Assembly: GCF_003217095.1 (NCBI RefSeq)
Contig: NZ_QJSR01000006.1
Span: 137,377-201,376 of the forward strand
Reading direction: 5' to 3'
Source of the DNA: Rhizobium sp. PP-CC-3A-592
Lineage (GTDB): Bacteria; Pseudomonadota; Alphaproteobacteria; Rhizobiales; Rhizobiaceae
Length of the DNA stretch: 64,000 bases
In this document: piece after piece, positions 28,412 to 37,502 of the stretch
How positions within the stretch are numbered: the stretch's first letter is position 1
Layout of the letters: every line of letters begins with the position of its first letter
Position numbers and translations under genes: made by a program
The notes under the pieces: model-generated
Databases searched by the model: none
What the model was told of the DNA's origin: nothing
The model's input: only the letters and a program-made list of their open reading frames with translations

Positions 28412-29446
28412 ATGATGACCACTTCGCATGGGCGACGAGCGACGATCCGCGACGTGGCGCTCGCTGCGGGCGTCAGCATTTCCACCGCTTCAAACGCGCT
28501 GAATGGACAGGGCCGCACGAATGCCGAGACCCGTGACCGGGTAAAGCACATTGCCGAAAAGATCGGCTTCCGGCCGAATGCACTCGCGCGCGGGTTGCTC
28601 AGTCGACGCAGCCATTCGATCGGCATGATCACCAACGACACCTATGGACGGTTGACCTTGCCGATGACGGCCGGCGTTTCCGAAGCGCTCGTCGATCATG
28701 GCGTGTCGGTCTTTCTCTGCGCCACCAACAACGATCCAAGACTTGCCCGACTTCACCTGGAAGCGTTGCTGGATAAGCAGGTGGATGGGATCATCTTCAC
28801 GGCCACCCGGCTCGATCTTGCGCCTCAGGTCGATCTCTCCCGCCTGCCCATACCGGTGGTCTACGCCTTTGCGGAAGGGCCGGAAACCAGCGTCTCATTC
28901 GTTCCCGATGATCACCAGGGCGCTCGCCTGGCGGTCGAGCATCTCCTGTCGCTCGGGCATCGCCGGATCCTGCATATTACGGGACCGGAGGACTTTGCCG
29001 CCGTTCGCCGCCGTGCCGCAGCCTATCGTGCTTGTCTGGGTGGCGAGGGCGAGGTCATGTTTGGACCCTGGGGCGAAGACTGGGGGCACGAGGCCGTTCA
29101 CAGGATACTCACGCGCCCGGAGCCGCGCCCGGATGCGATCTTCTGCGGGAGCGACGAAACCGCCCGCGGCGTCATCGACGCCTTGCGTGACCACGGACTT
29201 TCCGTGCCTGGAGACATGGCGGTCGTCGGCTTCGACAACTGGCATGTCGTCGCCGCCCAGACCCGCCCGGCCCTGACGACGATCGACATGGGCCTGAAGG
29301 AACTGGGCAGACGGGCGGGTTTGGCCATGCTGGACCTCACCCAGGGCAAGCCTGTGGAGTCGGGGATCAACTATATCGCGTGCGAACTCGTCGTGCGAGC
29401 ATCTTGCGGCACCGACCTTGCTGGTCAAAGTTTGATGTCGTCGTAA
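28412..29446 (+). CDS. LacI-family transcriptional regulator of the arabinoside operon
   Basis: The 344-residue product has the LacI HTH (ATIRDVALAAGVSISTASNAL) with hinge helix (NALARGLLSRRS) and a periplasmic-binding-like effector domain (HSIGMITNDTYG to the C-terminus). Three starts are in frame (GTG 28406, ATG 28412, ATG 28415); 28412 is best spaced from AGGG. It is divergent from the binding-protein gene and probably represses the operon and itself through the two palindromes at 28343 and 28375. Confidence 0.9.
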   Translation: MMTTSHGRRATIRDVALAAGVSISTASNALNGQGRTNAETRDRVKHIAEKIGFRPNALARGLLSRRSHSIGMITNDTYGRLTLPMTAGVSEALVDHGVSVFLCATNNDPRLARLHLEALLDKQVDGIIFTATRLDLAPQVDLSRLPIPVVYAFAEGPETSVSFVPDDHQGARLAVEHLLSLGHRRILHITGPEDFAAVRRRAAAYRACLGGEGEVMFGPWGEDWGHEAVHRILTRPEPRPDAIFCGSDETARGVIDALRDHGLSVPGDMAVVGFDNWHVVAAQTRPALTTIDMGLKELGRRAGLAMLDLTQGKPVESGINYIACELVVRASCGTDLAGQSLMSS

Positions 29447-29692
29447 GGCACTCAGGGCCAAAACCGCTGGAGCCGATGGCCCGTTGGTGCCCTCTGCGCT
29501 GGGGAGAGTAGGGGGGTGGGAATTCCCTGTCGGTTGCGTCGGACGCATGTCGTGTCCTGCGGCAGGAACCGGCACGATCGGCTCGAACTGATCACGGTAG
29601 GGGCGCATCACCCACGAGAGCGCCGTCCGTTCACGCCTGTTCATAAAACGTAAACGATGACGTCAAATTACGCGAGTGAAAGGATTCTACAC

Positions 29693-30250
29693 CTAAATCG
29701 CAGTCATTTTCGTGATGTGTCTCCGCAGGGTGCGGGTTGAGATGTCGTATTGTCTGGCGATGGCGTCGATGTCTTCGCCGGCATTCATCGCTCTCAGGGC
29801 CTGTTGCACGTCGGTCGTGCTCATGGATGGCTGTCGTCCAAGATGCGTGCCTTTCATGCGGGCTGCCTCCATTCCCGCCTTTGTTCTTTCGCTGATCAGC
29901 GTTCGCTCGAACTCCGCCAATGCGCCCATGATGTGGAAGATGAGCCGCCCTCCGGAGGATTTGGTATCGATGTTTTCGGTCAGCGAGAGAAAGGCAATGT
30001 TCTGCTTTCCCAGCTGGTCGATGAAGTCGATAAGTTTGGGAAGAGATCGGCCCAGTCTGTCCAGTCGCCAGACGACAAACATCTTGCCAGGGCGGAGACT
30101 CGAAATCGCGTTACCAAGTCCAGGTCGCTCGAATACCTTGCCCGAGACGCCCTTGTCGAAGAATATCTTACTGCAACCCGCCTTTTGAAGAGCATCGATC
30201 TGAAGATCAAGGTTTTGATCGTCTGTTGAAACGCGCGCATAACCGATCAC
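29693..30250 (-). CDS. Serine recombinase (resolvase/DNA invertase family), copy 1
   Basis: The 185-residue product is a small serine recombinase. The catalytic serine is S8 in YARVSTDDQ, followed by VWRLDRLGRSL and the E-helix SGGRLIFHIMGALAEFERTLI, and a C-terminal HTH (GEDIDAIARQYDISTRTLRRH). The preferred start is GTG at 30250 with AGGGGA seven bases upstream; an in-frame GTG at 30286 would add 12 residues. It is about the size of Hin/Gin invertases and Tn3 resolvases. Its site and the DNA it acts on are not obvious. It lies behind a second recombinase in the same direction. Confidence 0.88.
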   Translation of the reverse strand: MIGYARVSTDDQNLDLQIDALQKAGCSKIFFDKGVSGKVFERPGLGNAISSLRPGKMFVVWRLDRLGRSLPKLIDFIDQLGKQNIAFLSLTENIDTKSSGGRLIFHIMGALAEFERTLISERTKAGMEAARMKGTHLGRQPSMSTTDVQQALRAMNAGEDIDAIARQYDISTRTLRRHITKMTAI

Positions 30251-30522
30251 ATGCAGTTCCCCTAAACATGCGTAAACGCTGGTCACAGAATCATCTTAAA
30301 TCCCACTCCCCTTATTTAGTTTTTTTAGTTAAACGTATTCTAATTTTCTATAAGTCGATACTTACAGTCTGCTTTTCCGGACTGTCAATACCCTAGAATT
30401 CTCCGCCGGAGCCTTTCGAAGCCATATCAAGGGGCCTTTCCTTTGCTGAATGACCCATTGCGGGACGGACCTGCAATGGGTCGTGGCAGAGTGCGATGAT
30501 CCTCGACTGAGGCGCTTCGCCT
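30251..30522. other. AT-rich gap between the recombinase genes with two hairpins
   Basis: ACAGTCTG (30364-30371) pairs with CGGACTGT (30378-30385) using one G-U, and GACCCATTGC (30452-30461) pairs exactly with GCAATGGGTC (30473-30482). The segment 30290-30365 is AT-rich. These may be recombination sites, the end of the upstream recombinase transcript or both. No T run follows the second hairpin. Confidence 0.45.
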
Positions 30523-31134
30523 TTACATCGGACAGAGATCCGGCCCGCAATTTGCCTGCAGGGAGGCCGTACCAAAGTCTCTGGCCCTGGCGATCATGCG
30601 CCGCAGGGAGCGGAGCGAGACATTGTTTCTGATCGCCGCGTCACGAAGGCTTTCTCCGCGTTCGTTGATCGCCTTGACGATGGCGGCCAGCTCGTCATCG
30701 GTCAGGGATGGAGGGCGGCCAAGCCGCTGACCGTTGTTGCGCGCGGCCGCCATGCCGGCCCGCGTCCGTTCACTGATGAGCGTCCGCTCGAACTCGGAAA
30801 GAGCGGCGATCATGTGAAACATCAGCTTGCCGCCCGAGGAGCTCGTATCGATGTTCTCGGTCAGCGAGTGGAAATGAACCCCTCTCTGGCGGAACTCGTC
30901 CATCACCTGCACCAGTTTGATCAGCGATCGGCCGAGACGATCCAGCCGCCAGACGACGAGGGTGTCACCTCTTTCGAGCCTGCTCAAAGCCTGCTCCAAC
31001 CCTGGCCTCTCGAAGGATCCACCGGAGTACCCGTGATCCGTGAAGATAATGTCGCACTCCGACTTTTTCAGAACCTGTGTTTGAAGATCGAGCTTCTGAT
31101 CCTCTGTTGAAACCCGTGCATAACCAATTCTCAT
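30523..31134 (-). CDS. Serine recombinase (resolvase/DNA invertase family), copy 2
   Basis: The 203-residue product is a paralogue of copy 1 with catalytic S9 (GYARVSTEDQ), VWRLDRLGRSLIKLVQVMDE, GKLMFHMIAALSEFERTLI and a C-terminal HTH (ERGESLRDAAIRNNVSLRSL). The two proteins differ at many positions, so this is not a recent duplication. The ATG at 31134 is the family start; the frame is open to 31287. Its leader has a long stem-loop and lies inside a region with a 17-bp inverted repeat. It is divergent from the polysaccharide cluster that begins at 31514. Confidence 0.88.
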   Translation of the reverse strand: MRIGYARVSTEDQKLDLQTQVLKKSECDIIFTDHGYSGGSFERPGLEQALSRLERGDTLVVWRLDRLGRSLIKLVQVMDEFRQRGVHFHSLTENIDTSSSGGKLMFHMIAALSEFERTLISERTRAGMAAARNNGQRLGRPPSLTDDELAAIVKAINERGESLRDAAIRNNVSLRSLRRMIARARDFGTASLQANCGPDLCPM

Positions 31135-31177
31135 GACTGCGTGTTTTCTCCGACGTGGTCTTTTTCTCCCCTTCACC

Positions 31178-31207
31178 CGCCGGGCAATTTTTTTTGTATG
31201 CCCGGCG
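31178..31207. repeat. Stem-loop in the leader of recombinase 2
   Basis: CGCCGGGCA (31178-31186) pairs exactly with TGCCCGGCG (31199-31207) around a 12-base loop containing eight consecutive T on the plus strand. It may be an attenuator, or part of a recombination site. Confidence 0.55.
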
Positions 31208-31232
31208 AAGGATTGCCGACTTAAAGTTGACA

Positions 31233-31354
31233 ATAAAGGGTCCCTTCTGTCCGCCCGCCTTTCGGCCACTTTCCATGACCGAAACATTGGATAATCGCCG
31301 TTTTCATCACAGAAACGCCTTGATATGAGGGGATACCAGAACGGACCCCTTTAT
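31233..31354. repeat. Inverted-repeat-bounded 122-bp segment
   Basis: ATAAAGGGTCCCTTCTG (31233-31249) is an inverted copy of CAGAACGGACCCCTTTAT (31337-31354), with one base inserted and one changed. The 122-bp segment has no coding signal. It resembles either paired recombinase sites or the ends of a miniature transposon; the GGGGTCC tips recall Tn3-family ends. No flanking target duplication is seen. Confidence 0.6.
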
Positions 31355-31513
31355 GCAGCGAAGCTGTGCGATCTCCGATCTGATCAGGGTTGACGCCCAC
31401 GCCGTAAAGACGGCTGGCGCACGCACAGACACCCCCGCTTCACTGGCCCTCCCGGATGCGCTTTCCCGCGTTTCCCAGCGCGATCGGACACAGTCCGTCA
31501 CGGAGGGCGCCCG

Positions 31514-32647
31514 ATGACACAGCCCGTCGCGCTGATGACCACCGACAGGCCTGCACTGGCCGACAAGGGCACCAGAACGTTTCACTATGTCATTCAGAAC
31601 ATTGACGATATCGTTTCGGTTTACGGCCATGGTCTCGCAGGACGCGTCCTGGTGGAGGTGGCCGCCCGTGCGGATCTTGCGTTTGCGAACCGGTCATGGC
31701 CGGCCGTGATCGAAGCCTGGGGCGTGACCCTCGTCTGCTATGATTTCGATGACGGCGTGGATGACTGGACCATGCTCGAGTCCAGTCTTGTCGCCATCTG
31801 CGGGGACGCCATCGTCGTGGGCGGACACGCCGTTTTCGTCTCGCTGACCCTGCTGGAAATGTCGAATATCGCCCGTCTCGCCACATCGCGACAAAGAGGA
31901 CGCATGGTCAACGCGTTCGAGTTTCGCGGCGATATGTGCGTGGCGGCATCGATCTATCGCGCGCTGGCGCGTTCGGGCATCTATTTTTCGGAAGGTCGCG
32001 TCACGGCCAGCGATGGTGGCGCTGATCTCTACAGGCCGCTTCTGCCGCACGTGGTCTATGGAGACGGCCACGAAATCGCTGACCGGCAGGTCAACGCCCG
32101 GGACTTCATTGTGGCCCTCGACCGGGTCGGACTGACGCGCGTGTTCGACCGGATCGTCGTTCTCGCGGCAATCGATCGCCTGCGCCATCACCCCGAGGAA
32201 ACGCTTGGCTGCAGCATTTCCGCTCTCTCGGCGATCGATGACGTCTGGTGGCATTCCACGCTGGTCATTCTCTCCGCGCAACCGGCCATCGCTGCCCGCC
32301 TCATTGTCGAAATCGAGCGCCTGCATCTCTTGGCCCATCCTGAGCCCGTCGCGCTGTTCGCCGCGGCGCTCCGCGCGCGCGGGTGCAGGGTGGCGATCGG
32401 CGATTTCGACGGCACCGCGGCGGCGTTGGCGCTCGCTCGGGACGGCGTCATCGACCTCATCAAGATCGATGCAGGACGCGGTACCGATGGCCGTCCTGCG
32501 ACAAGGCGCGCCGACGTCAACGCGCTGATACGGCAGGCGAGCCATCTCCAGGCGGCGGTGGTGGCTGCGAATGTGGAGAACGAGACGGATTTTGCGGAGG
32601 TGCTGGCAGCGGGAGCGCGCTGGGTTCACGGACCCTTTATCGGCTGA
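31514..32647 (+). CDS. Degenerate GGDEF-EAL domain protein, probable non-catalytic c-di-GMP effector
   Basis: The 377-residue product has an N-terminal part resembling the first helix of a GGDEF domain (IDDIVSVYGHGLAGRVLVEVAARA) without the GGDEF motif, and a C-terminal part resembling EAL (FDRIVVLAAIDRL; GDFDGTAAALALARDG; DLIKIDAG near residue 315; VVAANVENETDF; WVHGPFIG). The EAL motif is missing and the DDFGTG loop has lost a metal-binding aspartate, so hydrolysis of c-di-GMP is unlikely; binding is possible. The ATG at 31514 follows GGAGGG. It lies 75 bases before the large glycosyltransferase gene, which suggests control of polysaccharide synthesis; that is inference. Confidence 0.75.
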   Translation: MTQPVALMTTDRPALADKGTRTFHYVIQNIDDIVSVYGHGLAGRVLVEVAARADLAFANRSWPAVIEAWGVTLVCYDFDDGVDDWTMLESSLVAICGDAIVVGGHAVFVSLTLLEMSNIARLATSRQRGRMVNAFEFRGDMCVAASIYRALARSGIYFSEGRVTASDGGADLYRPLLPHVVYGDGHEIADRQVNARDFIVALDRVGLTRVFDRIVVLAAIDRLRHHPEETLGCSISALSAIDDVWWHSTLVILSAQPAIAARLIVEIERLHLLAHPEPVALFAAALRARGCRVAIGDFDGTAAALALARDGVIDLIKIDAGRGTDGRPATRRADVNALIRQASHLQAAVVAANVENETDFAEVLAAGARWVHGPFIG

Positions 32648-32722
32648 CCCACTGTAGATCCTCTCGTTTGTTTGGCGCCTCCGGTGCCGACGTGAACATG
32701 AACCGGTTTGGAGTTTGGGGAA

Positions 32723-35700
32723 ATGGTCCAGTACGTGAATATCTTGGAACGTGTACGAAGCGAGCAGGTCATTGCCCCGGTTCAGTTCGATCGCCGGATC
32801 TTCCGCGAGCCCTATCCCGAGATCCCGCTCAGCGACTATGAACAGGTCGCCGCGGAATTTGACGAAAGTTTCTACCAGAGCCAGGTTCTCGAACCGATCG
32901 GCCCCGAGATCGATCTCATCGAACACTTCCTGTCGACGGGGTGGAAAGAGGGCTACGATCCGTCACCGGCCTTTTCCGTGAAAGCCTATCTCAAGGTGAA
33001 CCCCGACGTTCGCGAGGCCGGGCACAACCCGTTCGTCCATTACCTGCGATGGGGACGGGACGAGGGACGATCGGCACCGCTCATGCCGGACATCGGCGAA
33101 CCGCCGGCCGAAACAGAGCATGCCCCGGCGGCGGCGATCGCGGCGGTCGCGCCCAGCGACTATGAATGCGTGGCCGAGGAGTTCGATCCTGCCTTCTACC
33201 TGACCTACTTCCTGCAGCCACCGGGGCCCGAGATCGACCTGATCGAGCATTTTCTGTCGAAGGGCTGGATCGACGGTTACGACCCGAGCCCGGCATTCTC
33301 CGTCTCCGCCTATCTCGAGGCGAACCCGGATGTACGAAGCAAGGGGGTCAACCCCTTCGTTCACTACCTGCAGCGCGGACGGCTGGAAGGACGGCGTTTC
33401 GCGCCGACCGCCGCGGGCCGCGACAGCGACATCGCCAATATCGAGCTCAGCGACTACGAATGGGTCGCACCGGAATTCGACAGCCAGTTCTACCTGCGGC
33501 ATTTTTCCGAGCAGCCGGGAAGCGAGATCGACCTCATCGAGCACTTCCTGTCCAAGGGCCATCTCGCCGGATTCGATCCGTCACCGACCTTTTCCGTTTC
33601 GGCCTATCTCGACGCCAATGCGGACGTACGCTCGTCCGGCTTCAACCCTTTCGTCCACTATATCCGATGGGGACGACGCGAGGGCAGAGACCTTGCAAGA
33701 CCGGTCAAAACCGGGGAGCAGGACCAGCGGACCTTCGATCTGAGCGATTACGAACTCGTCGCTCTCGAGTTCGATAATGCCTTCTATCTCGGCCATTTCC
33801 CCGATCATCCGGGAGAGGATATCGACCTCATCGAGCACTTCCTGTCGAAAGGCTGGTCCGACGGCTGGGATCCGTCCGCGTCCTTTTCGCTCAGCGCCTA
33901 TCTGGAGGCCAATCCCGACGTCAGCGATAGCGACTGGAATCCCTTCGTCCACTACCTCAGATGGGGGCGGGCGGAAGGGCGCAGCTTCTCGGAAGTTTCC
34001 CATGCCGGCGAGCGGGAGGACGAGCGCGTGCGCGCCGCCTTCGACGAGGATTACTATCTCGCGTCATCGCCGGACCTGCAGGGCTCGGGGCTCGATCTCT
34101 TCGAGCATTATATGAACCATGGCTGGCGCGAGCTTCGCGATCCGAGCCCGACGTTCAATACGCGCTACTACCTGGAGAAGAACGAGGACATCAAGAACGG
34201 TGGTGGCAATCCGTTCAAGCACTTCATCCTGCATGGCATCAGCGAAGGTCGCCGCGCGATCCGCTACGAAACGCATCTGGCGCTGAAGAGCTACGCGCCG
34301 CTCGTGACCGCCATCGTTCCCAATTTCAACCATGCACGGTTCCTCCAGAAGCGCCTCGACTGCATCCTGAACCAGACCTATGAAAACCTGGAGGTGATCA
34401 TCCTCGACGACTGCTCCACGGATGACAGCCGGGCGGTCATTGCGGACTATGCCGCGCGCTATCCGCAGATACGGACGATCCTGAACACCGCGAATTCGGG
34501 CGGCGTCTTCAAACAGTGGCGCAAGGGGATCGAGAGTGCCGCAGGCGAGGTCATCTGGATCTGTGAGAGTGACGACTTCTGCGAGCTGGACTTCCTCGAG
34601 CACTGCGTGCGGCCGCTGGTGGACGAGAGCGTCATGGTCGCCTTCGGGCGCATCCAGTTCTCCGACGCCGTGGGCAATATGAGCCCGGGCCTCGACGACT
34701 ACCGCGAACGTGCCGCAGCCGGGATCTGGAGCGAACCCTTCAAGCGTCCGGCCCACCAGTTCTTCCGCGGCGGCTTCGGCAAATCCAATCTCATCCCCAA
34801 CGTCGGCGGCTGCGTCTTCCGCAACCAGAGCATCCCGGAAGAGGTGTGGGACGAACTCGTCTCCTACAAGATTTGCGGCGACTGGTATCTCTACTCGATC
34901 CTGGCGGGCGGCGGTCAGATGGCCTATGCGCCCGAGGCCGTGGCGTATTTCCGCCAGCACGGCAAGAACACCTCTGTCAAAGGCTTCATTCAGCCGAAAT
35001 ATTATGCGGAGCACCAGAAGATCATGGTGTCGCTGCGCGAACGTTGGGGCACGCCGGATGATATCGCCCTGGAGTTCTACTTCAACGTCTACCGCCAGTT
35101 CGTCTATTCCGGGGCCGAGAAGCACATCGGTGCGCTGACGATGCACTATCATAACGAAAAGGTGTTGAGGACCAAACGTTCGACCAAGCACGTTCTCGTC
35201 GCAACGCTCGGCTTCCATCTCGGCGGCGGCGAGATCTTCCCCATCCATCTCGCCAATACGCTGGTGGAAATGGGATATCTCGTCTCGTTCCTCATCACCG
35301 ATGGGTGGAAGCAGAACGCGAACGTGCGCAACCTGCTCGACCGGCGCGTCGCTGTCTACGACGCACACTGGGTCACCGAAGTCGGCATCGATCATTTCAT
35401 CGAAACGGCCGGCATCGATCTGGTGCATTCCCATGTCGCATCGGTCGAGTATTTCTTCTTCGGCGCCCGGAACCGCTGCGACCACAAGGTGCGCTACGTC
35501 GTAACGCTGCACGGCTCGTACGAAGTCACGCCCATGGGCGACGACATGCTGTTTCGGCTCATTCGGGGCGTGGACCACTGGACCTATCTGAGCGCCAAGA
35601 ATCTGGCCCATCTCGACGGTGTACCGCTCGATCCGAACCGGGTCACCTTCATTCCGAACGGCATGCCCTCCGACGACCGGCCGTTCCCGATCTCGCGCGC

Positions 35701-36274
35701 AGAGCTTGGCGTACCCGAAGGGGGTGTGCTCTTCACGCTCGCCTCCCGCGCCATCAAGGAGAAGGGCTGGCGTGTCGCCATCGAAGCGAAGCGTATCGCG
35801 CAGCGTCATTCCGAGGTGCCCCTGCACCTGATGCTGTGCGGCTCCGGGCCGGAACTTGCGGTGCTGCAAGAAGAGTTCTCGGAGGAAGAGGGCGTCCACT
35901 TCGTTGGCTATCAGGAGTGCATCAACGGCGCCTATGCCATCTCCGACGTTGCCATCCTGCCATCCCGGTTCGAGGGTGAATCGTTCCCCCTTACCCTCAT
36001 CCAGGCGATGCACATGGGCGCGCCCATCATCGCCACGGATATCGGCGAGATCCGCAAGATGCTGACGGCCGCAGAGAAGACGGCGGGCATCCTGGTGCCG
36101 AACACCGCGGCGGACGACATATTCACCACCGATTTTTCCAACGCAATGATCGAAATGACCCGGAAGGACGTGCGCGACCGCTTCTCCAATGCCTCGCTGT
36201 CCGTCGGATCGTCCTACACGATCGAGGCGGTCGCGAAGAAATACACGGAAATATTCAAGAAATACCTGAAGTAA
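32723..36274 (+). CDS. Large two-module glycosyltransferase (GT2 plus GT4) with five N-terminal repeats
   Basis: The 1183-residue product starts with five copies of a module of about 95 residues (roughly 36-505), each with a form of SDYE-VA-EFD--FYL, EIDLIEHFLSKGW and DPSPAFSVSAYL followed by NPFVHYLRWGR-EGR. Next comes a GT2 domain (about 523-760; TAIVPNFNHARFL, VIILDDCSTDDSRAVI, acidic motif CESDDF near 615), then a GT4 domain (about 821-1183; GFHLGGGEIFPIHLAN, FIPNGMPSDD, FEGESFPLTLIQAM, where the second glutamate of the usual E-x7-E is Q). It would add at least two sugars to a surface polysaccharide. The ATG at 32723 follows GGGGAA directly; a TTG at 32708 is in frame. Confidence 0.85.
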   Translation: MVQYVNILERVRSEQVIAPVQFDRRIFREPYPEIPLSDYEQVAAEFDESFYQSQVLEPIGPEIDLIEHFLSTGWKEGYDPSPAFSVKAYLKVNPDVREAGHNPFVHYLRWGRDEGRSAPLMPDIGEPPAETEHAPAAAIAAVAPSDYECVAEEFDPAFYLTYFLQPPGPEIDLIEHFLSKGWIDGYDPSPAFSVSAYLEANPDVRSKGVNPFVHYLQRGRLEGRRFAPTAAGRDSDIANIELSDYEWVAPEFDSQFYLRHFSEQPGSEIDLIEHFLSKGHLAGFDPSPTFSVSAYLDANADVRSSGFNPFVHYIRWGRREGRDLARPVKTGEQDQRTFDLSDYELVALEFDNAFYLGHFPDHPGEDIDLIEHFLSKGWSDGWDPSASFSLSAYLEANPDVSDSDWNPFVHYLRWGRAEGRSFSEVSHAGEREDERVRAAFDEDYYLASSPDLQGSGLDLFEHYMNHGWRELRDPSPTFNTRYYLEKNEDIKNGGGNPFKHFILHGISEGRRAIRYETHLALKSYAPLVTAIVPNFNHARFLQKRLDCILNQTYENLEVIILDDCSTDDSRAVIADYAARYPQIRTILNTANSGGVFKQWRKGIESAAGEVIWICESDDFCELDFLEHCVRPLVDESVMVAFGRIQFSDAVGNMSPGLDDYRERAAAGIWSEPFKRPAHQFFRGGFGKSNLIPNVGGCVFRNQSIPEEVWDELVSYKICGDWYLYSILAGGGQMAYAPEAVAYFRQHGKNTSVKGFIQPKYYAEHQKIMVSLRERWGTPDDIALEFYFNVYRQFVYSGAEKHIGALTMHYHNEKVLRTKRSTKHVLVATLGFHLGGGEIFPIHLANTLVEMGYLVSFLITDGWKQNANVRNLLDRRVAVYDAHWVTEVGIDHFIETAGIDLVHSHVASVEYFFFGARNRCDHKVRYVVTLHGSYEVTPMGDDMLFRLIRGVDHWTYLSAKNLAHLDGVPLDPNRVTFIPNGMPSDDRPFPISRAELGVPEGGVLFTLASRAIKEKGWRVAIEAKRIAQRHSEVPLHLMLCGSGPELAVLQEEFSEEEGVHFVGYQECINGAYAISDVAILPSRFEGESFPLTLIQAMHMGAPIIATDIGEIRKMLTAAEKTAGILVPNTAADDIFTTDFSNAMIEMTRKDVRDRFSNASLSVGSSYTIEAVAKKYTEIFKKYLK

Positions 36275-36367
36275 ACCGACCCGTGACGTCACCCACGCGT
36301 CCGGCTCGGTGCGACGATCGTCCATCGCGTTGCCGCTACGGCTCCAGATAAAGCAAAGGAATGTCTC

Positions 36368-37483
36368 TTGTTCAAATCTCCTCTCGTCCTTGGAATCAAC
36401 GTTCGCGGCGTCCTCAACAACGGCTTCACAGTCGAAAAGTGCCTGAGTGTCGCCGGCAACAACACCGGCAACCTCATCTTCTCGGAATCGCTCTTCCGGG
36501 TGATCCGCAACGGCGTCATCTCCTCCTACCACTTCACGCCGGAGGTCGCCAAAGGCCGGGACGCGGTCGTGGTCGCTGCGGCCAACTGGCTGAACCCACA
36601 TAGCGATTTCGGCGTGCTGGCCGAGCGTCTGGAGGCCTTGAAACTCCCGGTCATCCTTGTCGGGCTCGGCGCGCAGCCGAGTAGGGGCCGAGAGCATCCA
36701 ACCCTGAAGCCGGGTACGGAGCGTCTCGTGCGGCTGGCGGCCGAAAGCTCGAAGATGATTTCCGTGCGGGGTCCGTTCTCGGCCGAGGTTCTCAACGGCT
36801 TCGGCGTGAAGAACGTCGAGGTGACCGGATGCCCGTCGCTTCTCCTTGCCAGCTATGCACGCGGGCCGCTTTCGAAGGTGTCGAAGAATCCGCAGCGGGT
36901 GGCGTTCCACTCCACGCGGCACCTCATGCACGATACGAGCCCCCTGCAGGACTACTTCTACCAGGAAGCCTACCGCCAGCGCTACGATATCGTCCTGCAG
37001 TCCGAGCTTGCCGATTTCTACTATGCGCTGGGCCGCACCGTGAACAAGGAGATCATGGCAAAGGTCGATCCCATCGTCTGCAAGTCCTACGGCGACAGCG
37101 ACGCGGAGGCGGTCGGGCGGTATCTCCGGCTGCACGGCAAGGTGTTCTACGACCTCGAGAAGTGGACCGACTACGCCCAGACGCAGGACCTGTTCGTCGG
37201 AACGCGCATTCACGGAACCGTCGCGGCCCTGCTGGCGGGAACGCCCGGCATCCTGATGACGCACGACGCCAGAACGGTCGAGCTCGCCCAGACGCTGAAC
37301 ATTCCGTTCGTGCCCGCCGAGAGCGTCGACATGACGCGAAGCCTCGACCTGCCGGCGCTTATCGAACAGGCCGATTTCAGCCGCTTCGAGGCGCGGTACG
37401 GCGCCTATCTCAGGACCTTCACGGCGTTCTTCAAGAGCAACGGTCTGGAAATGCGCGAAGAGCAGGAAATCATGGCCGCCTGA
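36368..37483 (+). CDS. Polysaccharide pyruvyl transferase family protein
   Basis: The 371-residue product matches the polysaccharide pyruvyl transferase family (GNNTGNLIFSESLFRVI; PVILVGLGAQPSR; SSKMISVRGPFSAEVLNGFG; TGCPSLLL; FVGTRIHGTVAALLAGTPGI). Members add ketal-linked pyruvate to sugar residues of exported polysaccharides, although the family also contains enzymes with other acceptors. The start is TTG at 36368 with AGGA eight bases upstream; the ATG at 36361 is in a different frame. It lies 93 bases behind the glycosyltransferase in the same direction. Confidence 0.85.
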   Translation: MFKSPLVLGINVRGVLNNGFTVEKCLSVAGNNTGNLIFSESLFRVIRNGVISSYHFTPEVAKGRDAVVVAAANWLNPHSDFGVLAERLEALKLPVILVGLGAQPSRGREHPTLKPGTERLVRLAAESSKMISVRGPFSAEVLNGFGVKNVEVTGCPSLLLASYARGPLSKVSKNPQRVAFHSTRHLMHDTSPLQDYFYQEAYRQRYDIVLQSELADFYYALGRTVNKEIMAKVDPIVCKSYGDSDAEAVGRYLRLHGKVFYDLEKWTDYAQTQDLFVGTRIHGTVAALLAGTPGILMTHDARTVELAQTLNIPFVPAESVDMTRSLDLPALIEQADFSRFEARYGAYLRTFTAFFKSNGLEMREEQEIMAA

Positions 37484-37502
37484 GGCTGCTTTGCATCGCA
37501 TC

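Noticed and set aside
28895-29644. Minus-strand frame over the lacI gene and the 29447-29692 gap
   Set aside because: It overlaps lacI fully, and the gap part has no family features or good ribosome site. The gap holds no gene I can support.
31227-31256. TTGACA at 31227 as a promoter for the EAL gene
   Set aside because: No -10 box follows at 16-18 bases; the hexamer overlaps the inverted repeat and may be chance.
32828-34260. Regular repeats that could look like a CRISPR or satellite array
   Set aside because: The spacing of about 290 bases is that of repeated protein modules in one continuous reading frame; the DNA copies differ at many codon third positions.
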